From assembly GCF_025567045.1 (NCBI RefSeq), contig NZ_JAOQJK010000009.1:104166-168165 (forward strand): a DNA stretch of 64,000 nt. The letters run 5' to 3'. Position numbers and translations under genes: made by a program. Origin of the DNA: Barnesiella propionica (lineage in GTDB: Bacteria > Bacteroidota > Bacteroidia > Bacteroidales > Barnesiellaceae). The notes beneath the pieces were generated by a model. That model was not told where the DNA came from, did no database searches, and saw only the letters and a program-made list of their open reading frames with translations. Below are positions 17,545 to 26,932 of this stretch, piece after piece. The stretch's first letter is position 1, and every line of letters begins with the position of its first letter.

Positions 17545-19737
17545 ATGAACTCCGTTATGAAAATATTTTTGTTTAGTTTAATGTGCTTATTTTCTTCCGT
17601 CGCTTTTGCTCAGGAAATACTGACTCCGGTAATCTCTGTAAATACCCGGAATAATACTTTATTATTTAAAGTAGATGATAAAAGCAAATTACGTCAGTGC
17701 TATTATGGTGAAAAATTGCCGGAGGCATCTTTTAAAGGCGTACAAACCACAGCCGCCGATGCTTATCCTGCTTTTGGAACTTCTTATGTGCATGAAGCAG
17801 CCCTTCGTGCCGTTCACGCCGATGGAAATACATCTACCGAGCTGATATATGATTCCCATTCGGTTAAGAATATCTCCGATAATATTGAACAGACAGTTAT
17901 TACATTGAAAGATGCATATTTCCCTTTTCAGGTGAAATTATTCTTTAATGCATATAAAAATGAAAATGTGATAGAACAATGGGCTGAGATATCCCATCAG
18001 GAAAAAAAGCCCGTTACATTATATAATTTTGCGTCGTCGCATTTGTTCGTGTCCGAGCCTACATATTATCTTACACAATTTTATGGTAACTGGGCGGAAG
18101 AAATGAATATGGCGGAAATGCAGCTGACCAGAGGCCAGAAGGTTTTGCAATCAAAATTAGGTGTGCGTGCCGACCAGTATGATCATCCTTGTTTTCTTCT
18201 TTCGCTCGATGCGCCGGCTCAGGAAAATTCCGGTTCTGTTATCGGTGGAACGCTGGCTTGGCCCGGAAGTTGGAATCTGACTTTTGATGTAGATAACTTG
18301 AATAATCTTCATATTATTTCAGGAGCTAATCCCTATGCGTCCCAATATATATTGAAACCTAATACCAATTTTAAAACGCCTGCGTTATTATATACTTTCT
18401 CGGAAGAGGGAACTGGTAATATATCCCGGAATTTTCATCGTTGGGCAAAGAAATACGGTATTTATCGAGGCGACCGTACCCGTACTACTTTGTTGAACAA
18501 CTGGGAAGCCACCTATTTCGATTTTAACGAGGAAGTACTATCAGGCATTATTAAGGATGCTTCTGAAATGGGATTTGAACTTTTCTTGTTGGATGACGGT
18601 TGGTTTGGAGAAAAATATCCCAGAAATAGTGATACGGCAGGTTTAGGAGACTGGATGGTCAATAAGAAAAAATTACCAAATGGTATCGGATATCTGGTCA
18701 ATGAATCGCATAATAAAGGAATTAAATTCGGTATCTGGCTGGAACCAGAGATGGTTAATCCCAAAAGTGAACTGTATGAGAAACACCCCGATTGGGTGAT
18801 AGGTCAGAAGAACCGTCCGTTGGACTTGAGCCGTAATCAGTTGATTCTCGACCTCTCCAATCCTAAGGTTCAAGATTATGTTTACTCAGTGGTTGATAAT
18901 ACGATGTCCGAAAATCCCGGTATCGCTTATATTAAATGGGATTGTAACCGTTTTGTCACAAACTCGGGTTCTTATTATTTGCCGGCCTCAGAACAGTCTC
19001 ATTTGTGGATTGAATATGTACGCGGATTATTTAATGTCCTCGACAGAGTACGCGCCAAATATAAAGATGTATCATTAATGCTCTGTTCTGGCGGCGGTGG
19101 CCGTATAGATTATGCGACTTTACCATATTTCGATGAGTTCTGGATTAGCGACAATACCGATGCTTTGGATCGTATATTCATCCAGTGGGGAACTACCTAT
19201 TTCTTTCCGTCGATGGCTTTAGCCAGTCACGTATCGGTAGTGCCGAATCATATAACCGGGCGTACAACACCGCTGAAATTCCGTTTCGATGTAGCTATGT
19301 CGGCAAAACTGGGTATGGACTTGCAGCCTAAAGATATGACTCCGGAAGAGAAAGAATTCTCAAAGAATGCAATTCGGGAGTATTACGGAATCCGGGAGAT
19401 CGTTCAGTTCGGCGATCTGTATAGGTTGCTTTCACCTTATACCAATAAACGAACGGCAATGATGTACGTAAGTGAGGATAAAGATAATGCGGTAGTCTTC
19501 TCATATTTGCTTAAAAAATCTATTAATGGAAACACACAACCTTTAATACTGAAAGGTCTTGACCCCAAGAAAAACTATAAACTCACCGAAGTGAATAAGA
19601 TGCCGGGTTCGTATTCCTGGTTTACTCCGCTGGAGGGTAAAGTTTATACAGGGGAATTCCTGATGAAGTATGGCTTGAGATTCACTATGTATAACGAATA
19701 TGACAGTAAGGTAATACGTCTTACAGTACAGAAATAG
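17545..19737 (+). CDS. Alpha-galactosidase, GH36
   Basis: Removes terminal alpha-galactose from oligosaccharides. The 730-residue protein has an N-terminal signal peptide ending SSVAFAQE with no lipobox, so it is expected in the periplasm. The beta-sandwich N-terminal domain is followed by the catalytic barrel: WEATYFDFNE, FLLDDGWFG, GIWLEPEMVNP, the nucleophile D466 in YIKWDCNRF, CSGGGGRIDY and the acid/base D536 in WISDNTDAL. All are complete GH36 motifs and the length is normal. It is the first enzyme after the HTCS and lies about 300 bp upstream of susC, so it is probably one of the regulator's targets. An ATG five codons in (MKIFLF) is an equally good start. Confidence 0.93.
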   Translation: MNSVMKIFLFSLMCLFSSVAFAQEILTPVISVNTRNNTLLFKVDDKSKLRQCYYGEKLPEASFKGVQTTAADAYPAFGTSYVHEAALRAVHADGNTSTELIYDSHSVKNISDNIEQTVITLKDAYFPFQVKLFFNAYKNENVIEQWAEISHQEKKPVTLYNFASSHLFVSEPTYYLTQFYGNWAEEMNMAEMQLTRGQKVLQSKLGVRADQYDHPCFLLSLDAPAQENSGSVIGGTLAWPGSWNLTFDVDNLNNLHIISGANPYASQYILKPNTNFKTPALLYTFSEEGTGNISRNFHRWAKKYGIYRGDRTRTTLLNNWEATYFDFNEEVLSGIIKDASEMGFELFLLDDGWFGEKYPRNSDTAGLGDWMVNKKKLPNGIGYLVNESHNKGIKFGIWLEPEMVNPKSELYEKHPDWVIGQKNRPLDLSRNQLILDLSNPKVQDYVYSVVDNTMSENPGIAYIKWDCNRFVTNSGSYYLPASEQSHLWIEYVRGLFNVLDRVRAKYKDVSLMLCSGGGGRIDYATLPYFDEFWISDNTDALDRIFIQWGTTYFFPSMALASHVSVVPNHITGRTTPLKFRFDVAMSAKLGMDLQPKDMTPEEKEFSKNAIREYYGIREIVQFGDLYRLLSPYTNKRTAMMYVSEDKDNAVVFSYLLKKSINGNTQPLILKGLDPKKNYKLTEVNKMPGSYSWFTPLEGKVYTGEFLMKYGLRFTMYNEYDSKVIRLTVQK

Positions 19738-19766
19738 GATAATGATTAGGTAAAGAAGATTGTTTT

Positions 19767-19798
19767 CTTGTCACTCCGGAATTTCCGGTAGTGACAAG
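19767..19798 (+). terminator. Strong hairpin between GH36 and susC
   Basis: cttgtcactccgga pairs with tccggtagtgacaag with a 3-nt loop and one bulged base. No uridine tract follows on the plus strand, so it could be a pause, an RNA-stability element or a weak terminator rather than a full stop. The remaining part of 19738-20033 is AT-rich and without a gene. Confidence 0.5.
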
Positions 19799-20033
19799 AT
19801 TAAAGAAAAATTTAGTAAAACCTTAAAACTGATTAAAATGAAAACCATGTTATTTATTCTTTCCAGATTGATGCCTTCCGGCTGATAAAAAATTATTGCT
19901 GTCGATAAAATAAACAGGCGTAATTTTGAGTTTTTATAAAACTCTTCCTGCATATATTATTAGATGCTTATTAATATATAATAATAAAAAATTTCTTCGA
20001 ATTTAAAAAGGATAAATTAATATCTATGAAGCT

Positions 20034-23000
20034 ATGAGAAAGAAAGTTGTAATTTTTTTATTAACTGTTTTATCGCTGTTCCCGGCACTGGGCTACGCTC
20101 AGGGTACCCCGGCATTTAAAATAAGCGGTAATGTAATTGATCGGAACACAGGAGAACCGTTGATAGGAGTAAGTATCCGTATTGAGGGTAAGAGTGTAGG
20201 TACGACTACCGGAGTGAACGGTGAATTTTCCATTCAGGCTCAAAAAGGAGAAACCATTAAGGCCTCTTTTATTGGTTATTTGTCGCAGGACATAAAAGTG
20301 AAGAATGATAATTTCCTGAGAATATACATGGAAGAAAATGCACAGGAAATTGGTGAAGTCGTAGTTGTAGGTGTGGCTATGAAAAAATCGGATTTGACCG
20401 GTTCTGTTGCTCGAGTCGGTGCTGCCGAATTGAAAGAGCTTCCTACCGCTAACGTAAACCAGGCTCTTCAGGGCAAAGTCCCGGGTGTTTATATTGAAAG
20501 TAATCCGAAACCGGGAACCAAAGCATCGATAAAAATACGTGGCAACAACTCCATCCAGTATGGTACAGACCCTATATTCGTAGTAGACGGTTTGGTAATG
20601 GATGGTGGTTTCGAATTACTTAATCCCGACGACATCGCTACGATCGACGTTTTAAAAGATGCTTCTGCTACTGCTATATATGGTTCCAGAGGTGCAAACG
20701 GTGTTGTTCTTATCACGACTAAGAAAGGTAAAAAGGGAAGTGCCCGTGTAACGTATGATGCATGGTTCGGTTTCCAGGATTTTAGTAAGAAAATGCCGAT
20801 GTTATCGGCAAACGAATTATTCGACCTCCGTGTTGATGCTTACGCTAACGTATATTCCGATAAATATCCTACAAGAGATCGTGAGGCTTATATCAAAAAT
20901 TCTTTAATAACGGAAAATGCAAAAAGAAATGTTGCTTTTTCCGAAACCGAATTGAATTCATATAAGAACGGGGAAACTTATAACTGGCTGGACAAAGTGA
21001 CGAGAAGCGGTTTCCAGCAAAACCATGCAGTTTCTTTTTCCGGAGGTAATGATACGGGAAACTATTTTTTAAGCTTTAACTATAATAACCAGCAAGGTCA
21101 GGTAAGAAATACCGGTTATGACCGATATTCCGGTAAAGTGAATTTGGAACAACTGATAAAACCCTGGCTGAAAGTAGGAACCAATAATACTTATGTTTTT
21201 GCAAAGGAAAAACCTGTAGGCGATGATAATACATTTATCAATGCATTGAAAGCCTCTCCTTTATATCCTATTTCGGAAGAGCCCTGGTATATGATGAGCG
21301 GTAAAACCGAAAATCAGAGCGCATCCAATCCCTTGCGTGATATGTATATCGACAAAGATTATTACCGTAATCGTTTAATGAGTTCATCTTATGTAAATAT
21401 CAATCCTATAAAAGGACTCGATATACGTTCTACTTTCTCGATCGATGTAGACCAGATGGAAGAGTTTACTTATTATCCTACAAATTCTACGCAATCATAT
21501 AAAGGTTCTTACGACGGACAATCCATTCAAAAGAAACAACGTAATCTTAACTGGCAATGGGACAATACTGTATCCTATAATAATACATTCGCCGAAAAAC
21601 ACCGTATAGGCGCAATGGCAGGTATGAATATGTCATACTACAGTTATAACTACAATCAGCAAAACGCCAGCGGTTACGGGAACGATCTTTTCTCTTATAA
21701 ATATACGGGTGGTGCAACCGATAAAGAGAACTTCGCTCTTTCGTCCGACTTTGTAACTTATTCGTTAATGTCTTATTTCATGCGTCTCAATTATACATAT
21801 GACTCCAGATATTATTTGACTTTAACAGGACGTTTTGACGGTTCATCCAAATTCGGTACCGAAAATAAATGGGGTTTCTTCCCGTCAGTTGCAGCATCTT
21901 GGAATATTACCGAAGAAAGTTTCATGGAAGACCAGCGTGTAGTAAATAACCTTCGTTTGCGTGTTGGATACGGTACGGCTGGCAACCAGAATATTCCGAA
22001 CTATAGTTATTATACTCGTTATTCTCCCTCCAGCTCGTTAGGATCCAGTATTCTTACCAATGATGGTATGTACGGAAATCCCGGTCTAAGATGGGAAAAA
22101 CAAGGTCAGTTTAATGTAGGGTTGGACTTCGGTGCTTGGAATAACCGGGTAAGTTTTGCGTTGGATTATTTTAATATCAAGAATGAAGATTTGTTGATGG
22201 AAATAAGTAAACCCGCTTCTACCGGTTATTTGAAAGAGATATCCAATGTCGGTGCAATGAAAAATGAAGGTGTGGAATTCTCATTGAACGTGACTCCCGT
22301 ACAGACAAAAGACTTTACCTGGGATGTTTCTTTCAACATTGCATCTTCACATAATAAAGTGACCCGTCTGGATGGTAAAATGAAGGAGAAGTATAAGTTA
22401 GGCGGCTGGTCCAACAATGAAATACAACGTGAAGGAAACCTATTTGTAGGTGAGTCCATCAATAATATTTATGTATATAAATTCGACCGTATCGTTCAGG
22501 AATCCGATATGGATTATGTGAACTCTTTGGATTTAGGTGGCCGTATCGTAAAACCGGGCGATATACTTCCGTTAGACGCCAATCACGATAATATTATCAA
22601 TGATAAAGACCGTAGAGTTGTGGGTAAAAAAGATCCGGATTTTTATGGAGGTTTACAGACTACGCTTAGCTATAAAGGATTCTCTTTGAATGTTGTAGCA
22701 ACATATTCTGTCGGAGCAAAACGAAACAGTTATTTGTATGAAACATTAATGAACAGTACGGGATTAGATGGTACGCACAAAGACATGTTGAACCGTTGGA
22801 CACCGACCAATACCAATACCGATATTCCTCGTGCTTATTCTGAGAGCGGAAGATTCGGTATCGGAGAAGTTGATTGGGCTGTACAGGACGCTTCATTCTT
22901 CCGTTTGTCGGCGGTTACTCTTTCCTATACGTTCCCCCGGGCATGGATGAAGCAAGTTTATGCCGAAAATCTGAGGCTGTATGTTACAGGAAATAATCTT

Positions 23001-23096
23001 GTTACTGCTACCAAATATAAAGGATTCGATCCGGAAAGCGGAGACTGGTATCCTTCTTCCAGAATGTGGGTAGTAGGTGTAAATCTGAGTTTTTAA
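20034..23096 (+). CDS. SusC-like TonB-dependent outer membrane transporter
   Basis: Imports oligosaccharides across the outer membrane using TonB energy. The 1020-residue protein has a signal peptide ending ALGYAQG, a carboxypeptidase-regulatory-like N-terminal domain (about 30-105, FKISGNVIDRNTGEPLIGVS), a short TonB-box region (EVVVVG), a plug (about 120-235 with GSVARVGAAEL, IRGNNSIQYGTDPIFVVDG and DVLKDASATAIYGSRGANG) and a 22-strand barrel ending in VVGVNLSF with C-terminal Phe. It lacks an extra anti-sigma interaction (STN) domain, as expected for a PUL controlled by an HTCS. The SusD partner begins 28 bp downstream. Confidence 0.96.
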   Translation: MRKKVVIFLLTVLSLFPALGYAQGTPAFKISGNVIDRNTGEPLIGVSIRIEGKSVGTTTGVNGEFSIQAQKGETIKASFIGYLSQDIKVKNDNFLRIYMEENAQEIGEVVVVGVAMKKSDLTGSVARVGAAELKELPTANVNQALQGKVPGVYIESNPKPGTKASIKIRGNNSIQYGTDPIFVVDGLVMDGGFELLNPDDIATIDVLKDASATAIYGSRGANGVVLITTKKGKKGSARVTYDAWFGFQDFSKKMPMLSANELFDLRVDAYANVYSDKYPTRDREAYIKNSLITENAKRNVAFSETELNSYKNGETYNWLDKVTRSGFQQNHAVSFSGGNDTGNYFLSFNYNNQQGQVRNTGYDRYSGKVNLEQLIKPWLKVGTNNTYVFAKEKPVGDDNTFINALKASPLYPISEEPWYMMSGKTENQSASNPLRDMYIDKDYYRNRLMSSSYVNINPIKGLDIRSTFSIDVDQMEEFTYYPTNSTQSYKGSYDGQSIQKKQRNLNWQWDNTVSYNNTFAEKHRIGAMAGMNMSYYSYNYNQQNASGYGNDLFSYKYTGGATDKENFALSSDFVTYSLMSYFMRLNYTYDSRYYLTLTGRFDGSSKFGTENKWGFFPSVAASWNITEESFMEDQRVVNNLRLRVGYGTAGNQNIPNYSYYTRYSPSSSLGSSILTNDGMYGNPGLRWEKQGQFNVGLDFGAWNNRVSFALDYFNIKNEDLLMEISKPASTGYLKEISNVGAMKNEGVEFSLNVTPVQTKDFTWDVSFNIASSHNKVTRLDGKMKEKYKLGGWSNNEIQREGNLFVGESINNIYVYKFDRIVQESDMDYVNSLDLGGRIVKPGDILPLDANHDNIINDKDRRVVGKKDPDFYGGLQTTLSYKGFSLNVVATYSVGAKRNSYLYETLMNSTGLDGTHKDMLNRWTPTNTNTDIPRAYSESGRFGIGEVDWAVQDASFFRLSAVTLSYTFPRAWMKQVYAENLRLYVTGNNLVTATKYKGFDPESGDWYPSSRMWVVGVNLSF

Positions 23097-23124
23097 TGTG
23101 TAAATACCGTAATACTATAAAAAT

Positions 23125-24690
23125 ATGAAAACTGTAAAGATTAAAATATTAAGTATAATACTGGCGGGGACCCTGTTATTGCCTTCCTGTGAAGACGGTT
23201 TTCTTACACAGGATCCGCAGACCTCGTTGTCTACCGATCAGGTTTTCGAATCATTGGATAATGTTCAGCCTTATTTGGACGGCTTGTATTTTAAATGGCG
23301 GAGTTCGCGTGTGAACCGTAAGGGATTTATTATGATGCTGGGAACAGATGAAGCACAGCAAGGGGAATATCAGGTACAGACCGATGCCACACAAGCGGGG
23401 ATGGATAAATATAACGGATTTTATGAGCCGCAAAATACCGTTATCGCTGAGTTGTGGAATGTTCGTTGGCCCGTTGTAGTCCAGGCTACCGAAGCTTTAA
23501 ATACATTGAACCGTAAGCTGGAATCTGCTTCCGAAGCGGATATTACGCGCATCCGTTCATTTAAGGGACAAGCTTCATTTTATCGCGGAGCCGTTTTATT
23601 GGAATTGGCACAGGCTTGGGGTAGACTACCCATTCCCACTGTCGTAGGTTCTAAAGTAGAACTTTCAGGTCGGAAACCACTGACCGAGGTTTATACCGAG
23701 ATCGAAAATAGCCTGAAAGATGCAGGTTCATTATTAGGAATAAAAGCCGATGCTTCGAATGTACGTATTCCTACTCGATGGGCAGCAAAAGTCTTATTGG
23801 CTAAATTATATATGTCCGCCGATCCGGAATCCGGTTTCAGGGATTTTGGAAAAGCACAGACATTATTGGAAGAAGTGAAATCCAATGGCGGATTTAGCCT
23901 GGTCAGGACTTTCGGTGATTTGTGGGATCCGGAAAAGACGGCTGGTAATGAAGCTGTATATACATTCTATTTCAATAATATCTGGCCGGATACGAATGAA
24001 TTACAATGGTATGCCGGTACTCGGGCCTGTTCCAGCGATCCCAATTGCTATTTGGGCGGTTATGACTTGATTCTCCCTACCGAGTATTGCTACAGCGATG
24101 CCAGTGCCAACGGCTTATGGGAGACCGGAGATGTGCGCAAGGACGAAAGTATCCGCTACAATTTTGTATATAACGGAAAACAGCCCTCCGCAATGGCCGG
24201 TTTCGGAGATGACCAGTTAAAGCCCCATATCAAAAAATACGAAGATAAACGTATCGACGGGACAAAGACATTTTACAATACAGGTAAGAATGTGTACTAT
24301 CTCCGTTATGCCGATGTATTGCTTATGCTTGCAGAATGTATGAACGAGACGGGGAATACGTCTGGTGCCGTGACTTTGGTGAATAACGAAATACGCAACC
24401 GTGCTTGGAATTACAATTTGCCGGAACAGTATAAGTGGGATACGGGAATGTCTCCTGAAGAATTCCGTACTAAGATTATGGACGAACGTATGCGTGAACT
24501 TTGTTTCGAAGGATGGAGACGTTTCGACCTTATTCGTACAGGACATTTTGTAGACTACATTTCTGCTAAGAACCGTTGGGCAAAAGCTGAGGGAACCATA
24601 AAGAAAGAACATGCCTTATATCCGATTCCTTTGGTAGAAATGAAGCAGAATCCGAATATAACGGAAGCCGATCAGAATCCTGGATATTAA
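23125..24690 (+). CDS. SusD-like surface glycan-binding lipoprotein
   Basis: Forms the lid of the SusC transporter and captures the glycan at the cell surface. The 521-residue protein has a lipoprotein signal peptide (TLLLPSCEDG, Cys about residue 22) and the usual SusD/RagB N-terminal start FLTQDPQTSLSTDQVF. TPR-like helices and the C-terminal RagB domain follow (YLRYADVLLMLAECMNETG, ERMRELCFEGWRRFDLIRTG, LYPIPLVEM). It is 28 bp after susC. The substrate cannot be read from the sequence; the neighbouring enzymes suggest an alpha-galactosylated oligosaccharide. Confidence 0.95.
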   Translation: MKTVKIKILSIILAGTLLLPSCEDGFLTQDPQTSLSTDQVFESLDNVQPYLDGLYFKWRSSRVNRKGFIMMLGTDEAQQGEYQVQTDATQAGMDKYNGFYEPQNTVIAELWNVRWPVVVQATEALNTLNRKLESASEADITRIRSFKGQASFYRGAVLLELAQAWGRLPIPTVVGSKVELSGRKPLTEVYTEIENSLKDAGSLLGIKADASNVRIPTRWAAKVLLAKLYMSADPESGFRDFGKAQTLLEEVKSNGGFSLVRTFGDLWDPEKTAGNEAVYTFYFNNIWPDTNELQWYAGTRACSSDPNCYLGGYDLILPTEYCYSDASANGLWETGDVRKDESIRYNFVYNGKQPSAMAGFGDDQLKPHIKKYEDKRIDGTKTFYNTGKNVYYLRYADVLLMLAECMNETGNTSGAVTLVNNEIRNRAWNYNLPEQYKWDTGMSPEEFRTKIMDERMRELCFEGWRRFDLIRTGHFVDYISAKNRWAKAEGTIKKEHALYPIPLVEMKQNPNITEADQNPGY

Positions 24691-24735
24691 AAAGATATGA
24701 GCTTAGCTTCATGAGGAGGATAGTTTGTCTGTCCG

Positions 24736-24762
24736 GTCATTCCGGATTTAATCCGGAATGAC
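24736..24762 (+). terminator. Perfect 12-bp hairpin after susD
   Basis: gtcattccggat and atccggaatgac are perfectly complementary around a 3-nt loop. It resembles the hairpin at 19767 in sequence (gtca-tccgga core). A true T tract is missing. It probably sets the ratio of susCD to downstream message or protects the 3' end. Confidence 0.55.
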
Positions 24763-24804
24763 ATTATTCCTCCTCTGATCTGATGAAACGGCCTTAAGAT
24801 GGCC

Positions 24805-24835
24805 CGCTCCTGATTGTTTCGGGGGAGCAGGAGCG
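24805..24835 (+). terminator. Second hairpin between susD and the FG-GAP gene
   Basis: cgctcctg (24805-24812) and caggagcg (24828-24835) form a perfect 8-bp stem with a 15-nt loop. With the hairpin at 24736 it makes a tandem structured intergenic region between susD and the next gene. Confidence 0.45.
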
Positions 24836-24887
24836 TTAATAACCCGACTTAGAAAAAGAAAATTTATTTACTCAAAAAATGTTTGAC

Positions 24888-26753
24888 ATGAGAACACTTA
24901 TTACTTCATTAGCATTGTGTGCTGCTATGGCAACACAAGCTGCAGATGCCCCAAAGACAGTGACTTGGGAAATTTTGAAAGATTGTGTAACGAACGGTAA
25001 CCTTCCTATGACTCAGTCCGGTCAATTGATTTGGGGAGATTATAACAATGACGGTCTCCTGGATGCTTATATTTCCGCCGGGACATCCGATCCTGTTTCC
25101 GGATTATTTAAGAATAACGGAGACGGTACTTTCACAGAAGTGACGTTTGGTGATCAGAGTATGTTCGGTCTTGCCTCTGCCGTTTTCTTTGATTATAATA
25201 ACGACGGAAACCTCGACCTGTTGGTAACGGGCTCGATGGACGGAACTGCTACGACTGCTGTAATGGACTTGTATCGTAATACAGGAGCTCCTGATTATGA
25301 TTTCGAACTTGTTGATATTTCCGATGTTGTCGCAGCGGTAAGCTCCGAGAGCGGCGATAACGGAACCCGTATGCTCGAAGCCGTGGATTATGACAATGAC
25401 GGTTGGGTAGACCTGTTTGTCAATGGTAATGCCGGCGGAATATTTGAAGGAACCGGAAGCTCTCGTGTTGTTGCTTTATTCAGGAACAATCACGGTACTT
25501 TCGAATTGGTGAATAATCCGGTAAACAATGGTACGGAGCAATTCCTTCCTGTAAACGGAGGTTCCATACATTGTGCCGATGTGAACAATGACGGTTTTGT
25601 CGATCTTATCGTTTCAGGCTATCATGATGATATGAGTACGATTACGGACCTTTATCTGAATGACGGAAAAGGCGGATTTACCCGTTTGGAAGATTCTCAT
25701 AATATTTTTAAAGGACATCAGCAAGGAGAAACATTCTTTGCCGACGTTAATAACGATGGCTGGATGGACATCATTGAGATAGGACGTGACGTGAAAAACG
25801 GATGGGCGAGCTTTGCAAGTATGTATATTAATAATAAGGATAATACCTTTACTGCTCTGAATGAAGCCGAAACAAACCTGATCGGCGGAGGTGCTTGTGC
25901 TGCAGTCGGTGATATAAATAATGACGGACTGGTAGATCTGTTCGTTTGCGGCTGGGGACCTAATGCTACATTCTTCTATAACAACGGTAACAATTCTTTC
26001 ACCCCGGTAGCTATTGATCCCGATGCTGCACGTGCTCGTTCGGGTTGTGCCTCATTTGTCGATTTCAATAACGACAATAATCTGGATATGGCGATATTCG
26101 GATATCGTGACAACGGCAGCGGAACACCAGAAGATCCTACATGGCCTGATTTCTTCCTGCAAAATAAATTAGGAGACGGAATCGCTTCTAACCAAAAACC
26201 GACAGCTCCCGGAAATGCAACTTTCAATTATAGTGAAGATCATTATATTCTTTCCTGGGATAAATCGACCGATGATACAACTCCTAAAGATGCTATCCGT
26301 TACAATGTTTTGGTAAAATCTGACGATGGAACAGTGTTCTCTTATGTTCCCGCTGCGGAAAATGGATTTGTAAAAGTAGGAGGAATGAGAGCATTCATTA
26401 TGACCAATTCGTTCCGGTTGAATATTCCTCAGGGAAATTATACTTTTATGGTACAGGCTATTGACAATGCTAATGCTGCCAGTGAGTTTGTTCAGTTGAA
26501 AGATGGTGCATCCGTTGGTAAAATAAATGCCGATGATAATGTAAGAGTATGGGTTAACGGTAAATCGGTTAAGATTAACAATGCAGGCGATAAGGCTCTT
26601 TCCTATACGATAGTTTCGGCTAACGGTCAAACTGTCAGTGCCGGTGAATGTGCCGCTTACGATGATAGTACCGTTTCTTTGAGTGATGGCGTATATGTTG
26701 TACGCGTAACTACTGCTGCAGGTGTATCTGCCCAGAAAGTGATCATATTCTAA
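24888..26753 (+). CDS. FG-GAP/VCBS-repeat surface protein with probable T9SS sorting domain
   Basis: An exported protein in the position normally held by a surface glycan-binding protein (directly after susD). I prefer the start MRTLITSLALC; an ATG three codons upstream is also open. A type I signal peptide ends TQAADA. Seven calcium-binding-like repeats follow, each with a DxNNDGxxD core (DYNNDGLLD, DYNNDGNLD, DYDNDGWVD, DVNNDGFVD, DVNNDGWMD, DINNDGLVD, DFNNDNNLD), spanning about residues 50-410 and forming a likely beta-propeller. A fibronectin-like section follows (about 440-550). The last 75 residues (LSYTIVSANGQTVSAGE...DGVYVVRVTT) look like a T9SS type A sorting domain. There is no lipobox, unlike most PUL surface proteins. 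Glycan binding is inferred from position. Confidence 0.8.
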   Translation: MRTLITSLALCAAMATQAADAPKTVTWEILKDCVTNGNLPMTQSGQLIWGDYNNDGLLDAYISAGTSDPVSGLFKNNGDGTFTEVTFGDQSMFGLASAVFFDYNNDGNLDLLVTGSMDGTATTAVMDLYRNTGAPDYDFELVDISDVVAAVSSESGDNGTRMLEAVDYDNDGWVDLFVNGNAGGIFEGTGSSRVVALFRNNHGTFELVNNPVNNGTEQFLPVNGGSIHCADVNNDGFVDLIVSGYHDDMSTITDLYLNDGKGGFTRLEDSHNIFKGHQQGETFFADVNNDGWMDIIEIGRDVKNGWASFASMYINNKDNTFTALNEAETNLIGGGACAAVGDINNDGLVDLFVCGWGPNATFFYNNGNNSFTPVAIDPDAARARSGCASFVDFNNDNNLDMAIFGYRDNGSGTPEDPTWPDFFLQNKLGDGIASNQKPTAPGNATFNYSEDHYILSWDKSTDDTTPKDAIRYNVLVKSDDGTVFSYVPAAENGFVKVGGMRAFIMTNSFRLNIPQGNYTFMVQAIDNANAASEFVQLKDGASVGKINADDNVRVWVNGKSVKINNAGDKALSYTIVSANGQTVSAGECAAYDDSTVSLSDGVYVVRVTTAAGVSAQKVIIF

Positions 26754-26761
26754 ATTATAAA

Positions 26762-26808
26762 AGTAGAGGGACACTTCGCAGTGAGTGTTCCCTCTGCTTA
26801 TTTTTTTC
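26762..26808 (+). terminator. Intrinsic terminator after the FG-GAP gene
   Basis: A stem of about 14 bp with one bulge (gagggacact against agtgttccctc, plus flanking pairs) is followed by a run of seven T. It should end or strongly attenuate transcription before the next glycosidase. Confidence 0.7.
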
Positions 26809-26932
26809 AGTACAATATTTTTGAAGAGGGTGGTACCGCCACTCGGATAACGGTACAAAAGCAGACAAATTCTCAGGATGATATCGTGCTGTTTATAATA
26901 ATTTGTCTATATAAAATTTAATATATATCATT

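Noticed and set aside
25035..26090. DNA tandem repeat or CRISPR-like periodicity
   Set aside because: The spaced similar segments are protein-level FG-GAP repeats (DxNNDGxxD), not conserved DNA repeats with unique spacers.
26169..26858. 229-codon open frame on the minus strand
   Set aside because: Antisense to the FG-GAP protein's C-terminal region and the following terminator; low-complexity and without motifs.
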